Source: Theristus sp. LFF4_11 (Eukaryota > Nematoda > Chromadorea > Monhysterida > Xyalidae). Taken from it: DNA of 64,000 nt. Shown in pieces: positions 24,452-36,641 of this stretch. Positions within the stretch are counted from its first letter, which is position 1. Each line of letters begins with the position of its first letter. The position numbers were made by a program, and so were the translations under genes. A model generated the notes under the pieces. The model did not search any database. It saw only the letters and a list, made by a program, of their open reading frames with translations, and was not told the origin of the DNA. The DNA lies in NCBI GenBank assembly GCA_030248135.1, contig JASANC010005246.1:20258-84257 (forward strand), given 5' to 3'.

Positions 24452-25244
24452 TAGTCGGACTGGATAATTTCGGGCATTAGCTGATTGGCTGGTGCGTTAC
24501 CGTAATCAGATTTAAACGCGGGCCATTCAAATTGCACTTTGCTTTTTTTAAATTTCTAATTTTTGAGTGTCTGTGTTGATGAATGTTTGAATTTTCAATG
24601 GACAAAACTTGTTTGTGATTTATGCAATGCAGAAAAATTAAAAAAAGTAAAGTTTAAGGCGAATTATTATTTTTTTCAGAAAAAAGAACGACGACGACGG
24701 TGACAAATGTAAATCAAAAATTTGGCCATGAAAGCTGCTGTTCCGTATTTTTAAACTGCAACAAATTGTCTATAAACAGCTCCAAGATGCAGAAAAACTA
24801 AAAGCAGCTGTTTCTAAAGGCACAAGTTCAGTTTCCGAACAAGTACGACGGCGACGGCAACGACGACAACTAAAAATGTTGTTGTGTTTGATTTTTAATT
24901 GAAAATTTTGTTCATGATGATTTATTTTGTGGGAAAATTTTGAAAGCAATCGGTTTTCAAACGAATATTCACTTTTCGAGCGTCGAGAGCGCATCACCGT
25001 CGCCGTCGTTCTTTTTTCTGAAAAAAATAATAATTCGCCTTAAAATGTACTTTTTTGATGTTTCTGTATTTCATAAATAATAAACAAGTTTTGCCTATTA
25101 AAAATCCAAACATTCATCAACACAATCACTCAAAAATTAAAAATTTTAAAAAAGCAAAGTGCAATTTGAACGGCCCGCGTTTGAATCTGATTACGGTAAC
25201 GCACCAGCCAATCAGCTAATGCCCGAAATTATCCAGTCCGACTA
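24452..25244. mobile_element. 793-bp palindromic MITE, TAGTCGGACT ends, TA duplication
   Basis: The left end TAGTCGGACTGGATAATTTC is exactly inverted at the right end, and inverted similarity extends through most of the element, including GGTAACGCACCAGCCAATCA. The TA dinucleotide flanks both sides (24450-24451 and 25245-25246), as for Tc1/mariner-type insertion. The ORFs inside are shadows of the palindrome. A deletion derivative sits at 4800-5053. Confidence 0.85.
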
Positions 25245-25246
25245 TA

Positions 25247-26006
25247 CAGTCTATCACGCTAATATATGGAACTCGCTGATTGGTCGGCTCCTCACGCTCC
25301 GCACCCTGGGAACGGGATTCAGAAAAAATCATGTTTTTCATTGTTCAACGGTTTGTTTTCATTTATTTCATGCCGAAAAAACATTCTAAATAAAAAACTA
25401 CAAAATTCCAAACGTTTGAATTGGTAAAAAATTAGTAAACTGAAGTTTTTTTGGTTGATTGACGGCGACGACGTCGTCGAGAATTTTTGCTTTCAAACGT
25501 ACCGCTGGCCGCTGCTGCGTGTTCAAAACAAATTTAAAACAAACAAACAAAATAACAAAACTTGCTTCCAACGATTTCGACAGTTTTCATCCCGCTTTTA
25601 ACAATTGATTCATTGGGTGCGCCATGTCCATTCATTGTTGTTCAAAGATTGTTCACATTGTCAATAAATACTGTCACCTGCTGCGTTCTTCTTCTCTGTG
25701 CTTCGGACACACAGTAGCGGCCAGCGGCGGCACGCTCTTTTCATGCCTAAAGGCAAAAACTAAACCAAAAACCATAGACGACGTCGTCGCAGTCAATCAA
25801 CCAAAAAGACATTTTTTTGACATTGTGACCAATGCAAATTTTTGGAATTTGGTAGTTTTTTATTTAGAATGTTTTTTCGGCATGAAATAAATGAAAACAA
25901 ACCGTTGAACAATGAAAAACATGATTTTTTCTGAATCCCGTTCCCAGGGTGCGGAGCGTGAGGAGCCGACCAATCAGCGAGTTGCATATATTAGCGTGAT
26001 AGACTG
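25247..26006. mobile_element. 760-bp palindromic MITE, CAGTCTATCACG ends, TA duplication
   Basis: It starts CAGTCTATCACGCTAATATA and ends with its inverse; the inverted block including CTCACGCTCCGCACCCTGGG continues inward for several hundred bases. TA flanks both sides (25245-25246 and 26007-26008). It shares its left TA with the neighbouring MITE, so the two inserted into one original TA, one after the other. No coding capacity. Confidence 0.85.
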
Positions 26007-26387
26007 TAGATAGATAGCTGGAAAATTTTGGGGGGGGGCCGCGGGGGGGGCCATGTGACTTTGGGGGGGCCGGTCAAAATTTTAAAATTTGATAGATAGA
26101 TAGCTAAAACGCTAAAAAGCTATAAAAACAGCAAAATAATGCTAAAAATACACTAAAAATCAAGTATAAACGCTTATTTTGCCTAAAATTAGCGAAATTT
26201 TCAAGAATTACGAGCAAAAATGGTCAATTTTGGTCAAAAATTGACTCATTTTATGTCTTCGAAGACAAAAATGTTCAGATAGATAGCTGGCTGAGAATTT
26301 TTTTAGATAGATAATAGCTGAGCCGAAAAAACCTGTTTGATAGAGATAGATTCGAAATTTTTTTGGGGGGGGGCCGGCCCTCCCCAG

Positions 26388-27125
26388 TAGGGTTGTTAAA
26401 AAAAACAAAAATCGTCATTTTTGTTTTTTTTTTAAAAAAAAAATTTTTTTTTTAAAAAAAAAAATTTCAAAAATCAAAGTTGTGCTAAATCAATCAGGGA
26501 GTCCGAAGAACCACATATGATATGCAAGCGCCTCCGGAATGACACCCGTATGGCGGAACTTTGCAGATTTTGTTTTGGTGACCTCAATTACCCCTTTTCC
26601 AAACCGTCACCATGCCTCTTCTTGTGTTTTGACCTCCAAAACGTCACTAATTGTCCCCAGCTAAGCTAATGCTGAAGTGAAGACAAACATACCGCCTTGA
26701 AATTCGATCAATTCTTCTGATGGTGTCGCGACGACACGACACGAAGCAGCAACCAGACAACGTAGCGCTTGCAAACGGTGCAGCGAGCACAATCGGACGC
26801 TCTGCGAGGCTAATCGTCACCTTATCTGCATCGGAAATGGTAGGCTAAGCTTTGGGACGCTCAAAAACTTCATCGCAGATGTTGTCGAAGCCTAAAATCA
26901 GTCGGTAAAACGGCCCAAAATCGACTGCTAAAGGTTTTACGAGGTATAATCAAAGAAAATTTTTGTTGAACTTTCGAAAAATTGTGCCAAAATTGAGGTT
27001 TTCAGAGCATATTAGAGGAAAATTTTTCGAATTTTTTTTTAAAAAAAAAAAATCGGCATTTTTGTTTTTTTTTTAATCACTTTTTTTTTTTAAAAAAAAA
27101 TTTTCATTTTTGTTTAACAACCCTA
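26388..27125. mobile_element. intact hAT-like MITE, TAGGGTTGTT family, perfect 8-bp duplication
   Basis: The 738-bp element begins TAGGGTTGTT, ends AACAACCCTA and is flanked by CTCCCCAG on both sides (26380-26387 and 27126-27133). It is collinear with the split copy at 22418-23793 and inverted relative to 22835-23544. It lies inside the C-rich right end of the outer element. Confidence 0.88.
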
Positions 27126-27194
27126 CTCCCCAGGCCCCCCCCCCCCTAGAACAACTATGGCCCCTGCCCTTTAACACAGGAAAGAAAAAATGCA

Positions 27195-27285
27195 AAAACT
27201 AAATTGATCATTTTCACCTTATCAAAAAGGCTTGGCTTAGGGATTTTCAGATTAGGATTAGAACCCTGGAACAACTATAATGGAT
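27195..27285 (-). repeat. dispersed repeat, shared with EMC4 intron 3
   Basis: Read on the minus strand, CTAAGCCAAGCCTTTTTGAT and its flanks match 34719-34797 on the plus strand with few differences. The end at about 27285 (CTGGAACAACTATA) resembles the CATAGTTGTTC family ends, so this may be another transposon remnant. Confidence 0.6.
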
Positions 27286-27399
27286 TTATTATTCATATAT
27301 CGATGATTTCAGTCAGCAGTATAATTATAATATCTGATCCTCATCTGAGCATATCATCGCAATAAACTATCAAAAAGAACACTGAGCGCAAACGAATCT

Positions 27400-30300
27400 A
27401 TGATGGAAGTACCACCGAGTCAACCGGCCGAGGCCTACGGCGCCGCAATGGCCGGCGCTGCGTTTGATCCGGCTGCTTTCGTCCGAAAACCGTCTACCCT
27501 GCTGCGTGCACTTTCATTTGTGAGTTTTCAGGTTTTTTGTTGACTTGCACTGGATGAATGGTTTTTGTTCTAAAATACAATTCTCAAAGCGTTTTCACGT
27601 TTGTTGTGTTAGCGTTACATCTGGAGTTAGAGGGGAAACTCTGGATTTAAAAAAAGTTAGTTTTGTTGGTTAGGTTGTTAGGTTTGTTTGAAGCGTCTCT
27701 TCGAGCTGTATTCAGCTATCAGCTGGTCCATTTTCAGAGCAATCCGCTGAACTATGAAAACGTAAATCGTGTTTTATTCAATTTTTGTCTATTTCGTAGA
27801 AGAAAAATTGCATCTTAAGCAGGGGCAATTTTTGACGTGTAATTAAATAATGAGTCGTTCTTAGTTGTTGCTCTTTACAAAATAACCAAAATTTGGCTGT
27901 GTTCATGTCCAAACATCCCTGTTTGCTGCAGCCAAGTCTGCACCGGCACCCCCACGGCCCAACCCCGTTCGTTCGGCCGGACCCCTCCTCAAGACACTTG
28001 GCTTCAGGTTCAGCCACATATGCTATCTGCCACATGGCGAGAGCTCGCTCTTCAAAACACCTATGTTTGTCTTTGGAAACGTATTGAATACACGTACCAG
28101 ATTTCGCGATCACGTTGCGAGCAACTGACAGACGCAAGTTCACTAACACACACAGCAATGATGTTTCAGTTCTGTTGTGACCATGAAGTTATCGGGCATC
28201 TGAAAAACGGTTCTGTGGTGTGGTATGGTATTGACCAATACCTCCGTCCCAATCGTTTAACGTTAGTTATGTCGCACGACTCCATTGTGGGTCTGACCAA
28301 ACACGCACACACATCAAACAGCGAAATCTTATAATTTGACCGACCTGCTGAAATGCAATTTCCGAAACGACATTTCAATTCAGCCCAGTCATTTCAACGC
28401 TAAAAATTGATTCCTGAAACTATCCAAATTGAAAAATATGTAGTACGATGGTCAAAATGACCGAATAATGACATGTAGCTAAAGTACACGAGGAAATTTA
28501 GGGAAAATTTTGGTTTGAACTTTCTTTTGAATTTTCAGAGCAAAGTAGACGAATTTTTTAAGTAAAAAACCAAATGAAAAAAAAACAAAAAAATTTAAAA
28601 AAACGTTTTTTTTTCAAACCCCCTAACTCTAGTTACATCACATGTTTGTCTTTGGTGGTTTTTGTTGTATAGTCACCCAAACCGCATGAGTTCATGTTCA
28701 CTGTTTCGTTGTTTAAAATCCCAAACGGTTTACGTGTCAGTTTTCATGTGTCAAGCTCAACTGCACACTTGTCGAGTTAACGTGGCGCTGCCGCATTTTG
28801 ACTTTAAACACCGATTTTTTAAGCTGAAAGCGTATCCTTAATTCAATAAGAGCACATTGCACACAACTCCAAGACGCCATAACCAGTTTTTTTCAATTCT
28901 TTGGCATCGGTTGTTGGGTCACAAAACGTGACTTGTTGATTTGGTTGTTTAATCTTCGCCACTTCTAATTATTCCGGCCTGTGGTGTACGTGGTGCAAGC
29001 ATGCAAGCAGCTTAGCGTTGCGTTGTTCGCAGCGTACGAGTTTCAGTCTCGCATCTCGCGTGTATTTCATTTTGCATCATGTTTTCTAACTCGTACTACA
29101 CATATTGCTTACGGAGCCTATTTTCGCGTGACTCAATTGGCCTCGTGATACTTTCGAAGAGAGTGAGCGAGCTGCGGTTGCTTTGCTGCATGTCTGTGTC
29201 TGCATGTCTGTGCTTATGTTTGTGTGCTTTCCACTGTAACTCGTATCGACTGTGAGACGTTATGCTGCGACGGCATTGCACAGGCGCCAGCTTTATTCGG
29301 CATCCACTCTGGTGTGCGTTTAGAAGCAGCCGGTGTCGTGCTCAGCAGCTTGAACCGGGAGGGGGGCACCTTGGCACATACAAGACAGCATGCTTGTGCT
29401 CGGATTGCACACGGCTGCGCAGAAGCTTGACTGAGCTCTTAGCGCAGTGGCGCGCTGTGTTCAGCGTGCAATAGCAACTGTCGGCTGAACAGCGTTTCCC
29501 GACTGAAATGACGTCTGTTCATGTTGCCAGCAAAACGAGGGGCTGACAATGACACAACGACGCGTGTTTATCAGAGAAAAAGAGAGAGGAAAGAGGGGGA
29601 GGGGGGGGGGGGGGAGGGGGGGGGGGGGGGGGGGCGAGGGGAAAGGGGGGGGACGTGCCTCTTTGCTGTTTTTCTCATCGTGTGGCTACGTGTGAGCGTT
29701 GTGTAGTGCTTCAAAGCAGCGATTTGAAAATCTGTTGTCATTGTAGAACTGGTGAATTAATGCCGAAATCTGCTCAACAGCACTGCACTCAAACACGATT
29801 TTGAATTTTGACCACCGAGTGAAAACAAAACACTTTTGTTTCAGATTTGCGCGCTCGTGGTGACGTGGTCGATTTCATCTGGAGGCTGGTATTTAGTGAG
29901 AGCTGATTATGAAATCTGTCTGTTTGGCTACAATAATTTTGGCTGTGGCTGGGGCACGGCCATCGGTGTTCTCTCGTTGTTTGCATCAATCATTTTTCTG
30001 GTCATTGGTAAGTTAGTAAAAAATTGCCTTTGAAAAACTAATTGGTTGGGATGCGACATTCATGAAGCAGTATTTTCTTGCGATTGGCTATTGTGATCAT
30101 AACTACGCGTAATTTTTTTGTGAAAAGAAACCGCACGGTTTTAAAACTGTTTTTACCAGGGCTTTTTCTCGAAAATGCTTTTTAGCTTCAGAATATTGCT
30201 CTGGATTTTGCCAAACACACAACTGTGCAAGAAAAGCTGGATAAAACCTGTGCTTTGTGAACAATTTTGCTTTTCCCGCAAAATTGAGTGGTGGGTTCCA

Positions 30301-31858
30301 CGACTGAAAATTGGATTTGTTTTTACGACTAAAAGTTCAGATTTTCTGTTGGTAAGCACGTTTTTTATTATTTGCTTAAAACGAAACCGGTTCAAAACCG
30401 GTTTCTTTTCATGGTAAAAACACGGTAAAAACCATAGCAACGCGGTCACAAAATGCTTCTTCATGAATGCCGCTATGCCCGGGCGTCGGTGCGGGATGCG
30501 TACGCCATTTAGTGCGCCAAGCGGCGTCGCACTCACCACGCCGGTGCACAGACATGATTTGAACGTTTCATTCAGCTGTAAACGATGGTTGGTCGATGTA
30601 GCACTATGCAGCCAGAGTTCCTATTTGTTTGCCGAGACAGTGTTTTAGTTGACTTCTGACGATTTAGTGATACAATTTGCAACAAAAAACGCAAATATAA
30701 ATGTTTATTTGCAGACGCACTATTTTCGAAAATCAGCGCCATCAATACGCGCAGAAAAGTGGTGTTGGCCGATCTAGGCACTTCCGGTTTGTTCGGCTCT
30801 CATACGGAATGGCCGAGTAAACATGGCAGCTTTTTTAGGGGGCAAGGAACGCGCGAAATTTGAGTGACAGAAAAAAACCGTCCAGAAACCGAACTGTGTG
30901 TCAAATATGACGTGTTTTTTTAATGATAGGTCTTCGTGCTATTCTGTTCATTCTTTTTCCGTCGCACACATGAGATTTGAAATTAAGTTTTCATTTTTGA
31001 AAAAGACAACTCCTAGTCTGCGACTGATCCCGCCTGGATGGATGCCTTATTTATTCGGCCGTACTGTACTTAGTCGTCTCAATCGTCAACCGTGTTCTGT
31101 GATTGATGTCTAAAACTACAGGCGCGTTTGCGGTGCTGTATTTTCTGACATTCCTTCTGCTGACGAAACTGTGGATGGGCTCCGATCTGTCCAACTTGAA
31201 CTACGACCCGAATCCGCCTCGCGCCGCGCTCGTCTTCAGTCTGTTCGCCATCGGCAGCTGGGTGCGTTCCATTTTCGTTGGTTTCGTTTGTGGCCACGAT
31301 TCCGATGAAGAACACCCGCGAATCCCGTGTGTTCAACGCTGTTTGGTGAAACCGGTGTCCACAAATGCACTGCAGTCGCGAGTGCAGCAGCAGTGCACAG
31401 CGAGCTCATGTCACATTGCAGGGTGGCTTGACGTGGTTCGCTTATGGGCTGTACAAGCAGGGTGCCGCAAACGCGTTCGCGCCCGCTGCGTATGACACGG
31501 ACTTCGCAGCAAACGCTGCCGTCCCACCAGGTTTGTTTCGTCGTTTGTTTTTTTTTTACTTTTTGCTTCGTTGGTTTTGTCGTATCACCAAAGGAGCGCA
31601 AATTATGCACAAAGTTTTATTTCATTTGAGCTCGCTGCTTGACTAATTCGTTCTGCACATCGTTCACATGCCGAGCAGAGCAGCGTGCCAATGCAAACGT
31701 TGTGTCTGTTGAGCAACATCGACTGTTTGCAACGGGTGATTGGTGGGTTTCGCATCAGTCAACAACAAACGTCCATTGCAGGTGGCCAGTACGGTGAGCC
31801 AGCGTATGGCGACGTTCCTCAGCAGCAGCTGCCGCAGTCCTATCAGCAAGGCTACTGA
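27400..31858 (+). CDS. Syngr: synaptogyrin, four-pass vesicle membrane protein
   Basis: Six exons: 27400-27519, 29845-30007, 30715-30786, 31122-31261, 31422-31530 and 31782-31858. All junctions are GT-AG and in phase; 226 residues, against 233 for human synaptogyrin-1. The N-terminus AFDPAAFVRKPSTLLRALSF matches the family's FDP..LVRQP..ILR signature. Four hydrophobic segments of the MARVEL type follow: ICALVVTWSISSGGWYLV, WGTAIGVLSLFASIIFLVID, GAFAVLYFLTFLLLTKLW and AALVFSLFAIGSWGGLTWFA. The cytosolic loop ALFSKISAINTRRKVVLAD and the C-terminal tail ending PQSYQQGY, like vertebrate QSQGY, complete it. Synaptogyrins sit in synaptic and other small vesicles and act in vesicle biogenesis and exocytosis. 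The first intron, 2.3 kb, holds a long G-run. ATG 27400 is followed at once by a second ATG, so either could initiate. Confidence 0.95.
29594..29652 (+). repeat. poly-G tract in synaptogyrin intron 1
   Basis: About 59 bp almost entirely of G, broken by a few A and one C, preceded by GA-rich sequence. Such runs can form G-quadruplex structures; the apparent G-rich ORF here is an artefact. Confidence 0.9.
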
Positions 31859-33067
31859 ATGGAGTTGCTCATCAGAGAGTTGTGCAAAATCAAAATTTTA
31901 CGTCATTCCTTTCATGTGTAGCTCATTATAATCAAAGTGGCATATTGATATTATTGTTTCTCGCTGTTTATCATTTTTGAGGACGTCGTCGTTTCTTCTA
32001 GTCGCACACACGCACATACTTTGGTCGGTTTTTGGAATTACTTAACGCTGCTGTTGTGGTTGTTTTTCATGTTTAGTTGTCTCGTTCCTTGTCAGTTTTC
32101 GTTCTACTAGCAGTTTATTGGTCGCGTATCTGTGCTTCCACCTTTCAGAATCGTGTTAGTTCATCAAACCAGCTTCCGATTGTTTAGTCCAACAAGTAGT
32201 TTTCAATTTCAAATGAAGGGTCCATTTGTTCAATTTAGGTTTTTGGGCATTTTTTATTTCCTTTTCATAACACTCCAAAGAACTTCAGATAAAAAATGCA
32301 GCAGCTTGTTATCTTGTTCTTGTGTCATTCCTGAGATTTTTTACTTGTCATTCAACGAATATTCGGTGGTATTTTCAATTATTTGCCATTTTCACAATAC
32401 GGTTTGTTCGTTCGACTCACTTGTTCGTGTTTGTGATTTGCGATGTTTCACAGATTTCTGCCAAACATACTTTCACCGCAGTTATTTATTTCCGAAATGT
32501 TGTGACTGTGTGTCCCGGTGAGGCTTTACAAAACATTCCTATCGTTGTGCACCCTCGACGGTTGTTCGTCATTTTGTCGTTGTCGTTTCCCATTCATGGC
32601 ATTTTTTGTTTGTTTGTTTATGTGTTTGTTTGTTATGGCAGTCATGAGATTTTCAGACAAATTGCAAAGTTTCTCAAAATGTCTTTATACTTTAGAAATC
32701 CGGTGCCGTTTCCATGCTAGCTCTCAGCAAATTTAGAAATGTTTGCGCACAAAATTTCGTTGTCGTAAGCCACAAGATTGCTATCAAAACTGTGAATGGT
32801 TGGATTTGCCGAGAGACTTGCCATTTTTGCTTTTGTCTGCACATGTTCTGCTAAGAAATGGATTTTCTTGTTCGAACTAATCAGGTATTTGTCGATAAAA
32901 TGGTACAAATAATTGTATTGATGGTTTTTTTTGAACTTTTATTGCCAGGTCAGTACACCTGCACCAATGAGCGACATGGAAGTATTGTGTGGTCGAGAAT
33001 ATCATGTTGGATCTGTGGCTCATTTGATTTCAGTTTTTAGACTGTTTCGCCCAATCCAGTTTTCAAG
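31859..33067. other. intergenic between synaptogyrin and EMC4
   Basis: About 1.2 kb of T-rich sequence with short ORFs that have no domain. It should contain the synaptogyrin 3' UTR and the EMC4 promoter; I found no clear AATAAA for synaptogyrin. Confidence 0.5.
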
Positions 33068-35034
33068 ATGACATCCACCAGCGGCAAACATCAGCAAGCG
33101 AATTTAGCGCAAAAATGGAAACTGGACATTGTCGTGCCGAAATGTAGGACTTGCAAGTTTGCTTTCTTTGGTTTTTTTGTTTGTTTCCTGCGAACAATTT
33201 CTTTCGAACTCGCAAAACTTTTCCATGTCGACTGAATCATGCGGTTATATTTTTCGTTGGTCATCTTGGTAACGGTGCACAAAGGGAAGGTGTTTCGTAA
33301 TACACGAAATACAAGAAGTTCGCTGTTTTTGCGGTTTCGCCAGGTGGACGCATACCGCGGTGCCCCGCTGGCTCGTCAGTGCGACGGACACCAGGCAGAG
33401 AACTGCCGACGGTGTTTCACCACAGACAGATCTCATATAGTCTTAGTAAAACATGTCGGAATGCTACGCTTACTCCAACCGAGCAGTGCACGTTTGCCCA
33501 ATTGTCTGTTGCATTGCAGCGTACCGCGCGCCCTCGTCGTCCTCAATCGAGCCGCCCGGCTACGTGCCCGGTCAGCAGGTGGTTGCGCACGCGTCCGGGC
33601 CCGAGAGCTCCAGTTCACGTGACGCCGCACAGCAGCAGCACCTGCTCAGCAAACGCGCCTGGGAGGTGGCGCTCGCGCCGCTCAAGGTCTGCAGCGTATC
33701 GTTCTCGTTGTTGTCAGGCAGTTGGCCACTCTCTTGCAACTGATGTCAATCAGCTCGGCCGTTGCGCCGAGAGCGGCATGGCTGCGTTTTGCCTGCGAGC
33801 TCCGCGACAAATGCTACACGTTTAGCGCCGCTGTGTGTGAGAGAAATGCCAGGGACCACGCCTGCCGGGATGCCAAGGAGCGTCGCTTGCCACGGAGGCA
33901 CGCACCATGACGCACTCCCCTGTGTTGTTGCATCGTCCGGTTTTTCAGTGCAACAACAAGCTACACTCGCAGTTACAGTTGAACTGGGTGTACGTCAACA
34001 TTTACACACACCGACGTTGCTGAACGTCTTTTATGCAAGTTTCGCGCGCTCCTTGCACCCTGAAGAAGGCTGCCCTGCTTAAACAGGCTGACTGTGTTTC
34101 ACGGGTGTGTTTTGTGCACGTCAGGCGCTGCCAATGAATCTGTTCGTGATGTACATGGCCGGCTCGTCCATCAGCATCTTCCCGATCATGATGGTGTCGA
34201 TGATGGCCTGGCGACCGGTGAAGGCAATCATGTCCACGTCACAGACGTTCAAAGGTGCCAACATCCGTTGTTCTGCTTGCATTCACGAAGTTTCCTTACT
34301 TTCCTACCAGTTGAACGGTTTTTTGTTGCGTTTGTTTCGTATCGTGTGAGGCGCGGCAGTGAACTCCCGCAATATAAACGTTTCTTTCGGTTCCACCGCA
34401 ACTCGATGCGTTTGCTTGCCTTGCGGGCGTAGACAGGAAATTATCTGTGATGCGACAGTTCAAAAATTACCTGTGACTCTCAGTGATTCCTCACTCTGTC
34501 GTGTCTGAGAAGCTCGTGTGTATCTTCGGGAATTTTGAATTGCCGCGTCAACTATGAAACTAATTTCCTATCTATGCGCGCATTCAATCGCAGAACTGAA
34601 AAAAGTATATGTGATATAGACGACGACGCATACCAGCTCTCCTCGATTGGTATTCATATTTAAAAATTAAAAAAAAATTTTTTGATTTTCGATGAGTTGC
34701 TGCTCGCAATAAAGTGTCGTAGGTTCCTAATCCTAAATCTAATTCTAATCCTAAGCGAAGCCTTTTTGATATGGTGAAAAAGGATCAAATTTGTTTTTCC
34801 AATTGTGTGGTCACTGCAACCGGTGCTGAGCTGAGTACAGGTATGGAGGAGCAACTCGGCTCGTGTGTCGCGCAGAAGTGCGTCTTTCTGCTGGGCAATC
34901 TGGTCGGCATTGCTGTGGCGGTGTACAAGTGCAGCGCAATGGGACTGCTGCCGACGCACGCCAGTGACTGGCTGGACTTTGTGCAGCAGCCGGAGCGCGC
35001 TGAGCACTCGTTCGCTGGATGGGCACTCAGCTGA
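33068..35034 (+). CDS. EMC4: EMC4, ER membrane protein complex subunit 4
   Basis: Four exons, 33068-33143, 33520-33686, 34125-34254 and 34841-35034, GT-AG and in phase, give 188 residues (human EMC4, 183). The start [20 protein letters not shown] is followed by a Ser/Pro-rich linker and [12 protein letters not shown], the conserved KRCWDIALGPLK block. The core [20 protein letters not shown], then MMAWRPVKA, and the C-terminal [20 protein letters not shown] are near-diagnostic. The EMC is an insertase that places tail-anchored and multipass proteins into the ER membrane; EMC4 contributes to its cytosolic vestibule and membrane domain. Intron 3 carries a dispersed repeat at 34719-34797. Synaptogyrin lies upstream on the same strand and Slit downstream, with no sign of an operon. 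Confidence 0.96.
34719..34797 (+). repeat. dispersed repeat inside EMC4 intron 3
   Basis: The sequence around CCTAAGCGAAGCCTTTTTGA closely matches the reverse strand of 27195-27275. Both copies start near GGTTC(C)TAATCCTAA and run on through GGTGAAAA and GATCAA. Confidence 0.65.
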
Positions 35035-36641
35035 CACAGGGGCGTTCGCAAAGTGCTTGGTGCCAGCCGCTGCACACTCGTATTATAACACAGTGACGTT
35101 GCACCACACAAGCACACAGGCACACGGTCCGTATTACTGCAGCGCGTCTGTGCCAGCGTGTCTGCTTGTCCCCGTGTGCAACATTGCTGTTTTTATTTCC
35201 GAGTACAATCGTCTTATACCAGCACTTTACTGTCAGGTTACCGGGTGTTGCCATGTGTCTGAGCAAAAATGATAATTTATTGCTAAAGAGTACGACGTCA
35301 AAAAAGTTACCGTTTGTTTGCATTGTTTCATTTCATATTTTTAATAATCTATTGTATTTGTGGTTTTGTAGCGTTCCCCGCAACGTGTTCGTGGTTTTAT
35401 CCCGAAGCTGATCGAACAATAATAAATAAACTGATTCTCTGATTTCGAACAATTTTGTTGGGCTTACTTGACTTCGCTAAAACACAAACAAAGCAGCGAT
35501 GAAATGAAAGCTTTTTGTGTGGTGCGACTGAATTCAACAAGAGTCGTCTACCAACTGAAAACCATGTTTTGCTCGTGAAACACTTTTTTGAAGCAAAAAA
35601 ATGCAAAAGAAACAACTCGCCGCTATATGTTGAATTCAGTCACACGTCACATCGCTCAAAAAACTCATCTCATCGGTGCTCTTCAGAAAAAAATAAAATA
35701 TGCGTGCAACGTGATGTTTCACGTCGGCCGCCAGACCAATACTAACATTTTGGTTTTTTGTCTTCGGCCTGGTTACACAGCCACTTTGGTCGGATGGTGC
35801 TGAAATTAGGCACATATCACATATAAGGTATTCTTTGAGGAACAGCTACTGAAAATTTTATTCAAATGGTTCATTGTTGGCGAGATATGAGCTATCAAAA
35901 GGTGGTACACTACTTATGCGCCACCCTGTACAAAATTTGAATTTATTTGATACGTACATTGTACAAGAACTATTCGACAACAATAAGCGGATAATTTTGC
36001 GTGAACACTTGTTATGCTTGTGCGTCAGCGTACGTTTGCGCGTGCTTGCTTGCTTATGACTGTGCAACATTACTTTTGTGTGTGGTGTACGTGTGTGTTA
36101 TTGAAGTGCGGCGTCTTCGACTGACCAGGCACGTGTTCAGTTTCATAAAACACGCGCAAGCAATCGCCACTGTAGGCTGTGGGCGGAGTCCCTCCACAAC
36201 ACACGTGAACACATAATAGAACTTGTCTTTGGCATGACTGTACTGTTGAACAATTTTGAGAGGGATAAAAACAGGCATCATGCCGTGAGGAGTGAGGTTA
36301 GGAAGTTACCACCAACTGTGTTGCTATCATTATGTCATTGTTAAAAGTGTTGTGCTCAATAAATTGGATGTAACCATGGATGTTGTTTTTTTTGTGACCA
36401 GTCTCAGAGTGACAAAATCAGTTCATTGCGTACCACCATGGAATAGTTCTTTTCATTTTAAATTTTTTTAAAGAACTGTTATACTGTTTTTATGTTTTCT
36501 TTTATTTTAGAAATCTTACTTGACTGCGCTACATGCTTTTCACATGGTCATTTGACGACCGTTTGCCGTTATGGATTGGACTTGTTACGATGGATCGTAA
36601 TCGCTGAAGCAGTAACCATCAACAAAAAAAAACTGCGAACG
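35035..36641. other. intergenic between EMC4 and Slit
   Basis: About 1.6 kb. It contains EMC4 poly(A) signals at 35421-35430 and a block at about 35795-35937 that ends CGCCACCCTGTAC. That ending resembles the end of an ACAGGGTG-type DNA transposon, but I found no partner end. No gene seen. The Slit 5' UTR and promoter should lie at the right edge. Confidence 0.5.
35421..35430 (+). promoter_or_regulatory. overlapping poly(A) signals for EMC4
   Basis: AATAAATAAA gives two overlapping AATAAA hexamers about 390 bp after the EMC4 stop codon. Confidence 0.55.

Larger units (their letters stand above)
23898..27159. mobile_element. outer element of a transposon nest, CATAGTTGTTC ends
   Basis: It starts CATAGTTGTTCCAGAG and ends CTAGAACAACTATG. 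The octamer GCCCCTGC flanks both ends (23890-23897 and 27160-27167). The element's own sequence survives as 23898-23941, about 24428-24449, 26009-26387 and the last 26 bases; the rest is four later insertions listed separately. Its interior has long G and C runs and GATAGATAGC-type repeats. An 8-bp duplication again suggests a hAT-type transposase acting in trans. No coding region seen. Confidence 0.85.

Noticed and set aside
24740..25389. ORFs of about 75 residues inside the palindromic MITEs
   Set aside because: Mirror translations of inverted repeats without transposase motifs.
21650..27167. CRISPR-like array suggested by repeated blocks
   Set aside because: The repeats are long, inverted and nested with target-site duplications, which is transposon structure in animal DNA.
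29521..29706. ORF encoding Gly/Arg repeats
   Set aside because: Produced by the poly-G tract in an intron.
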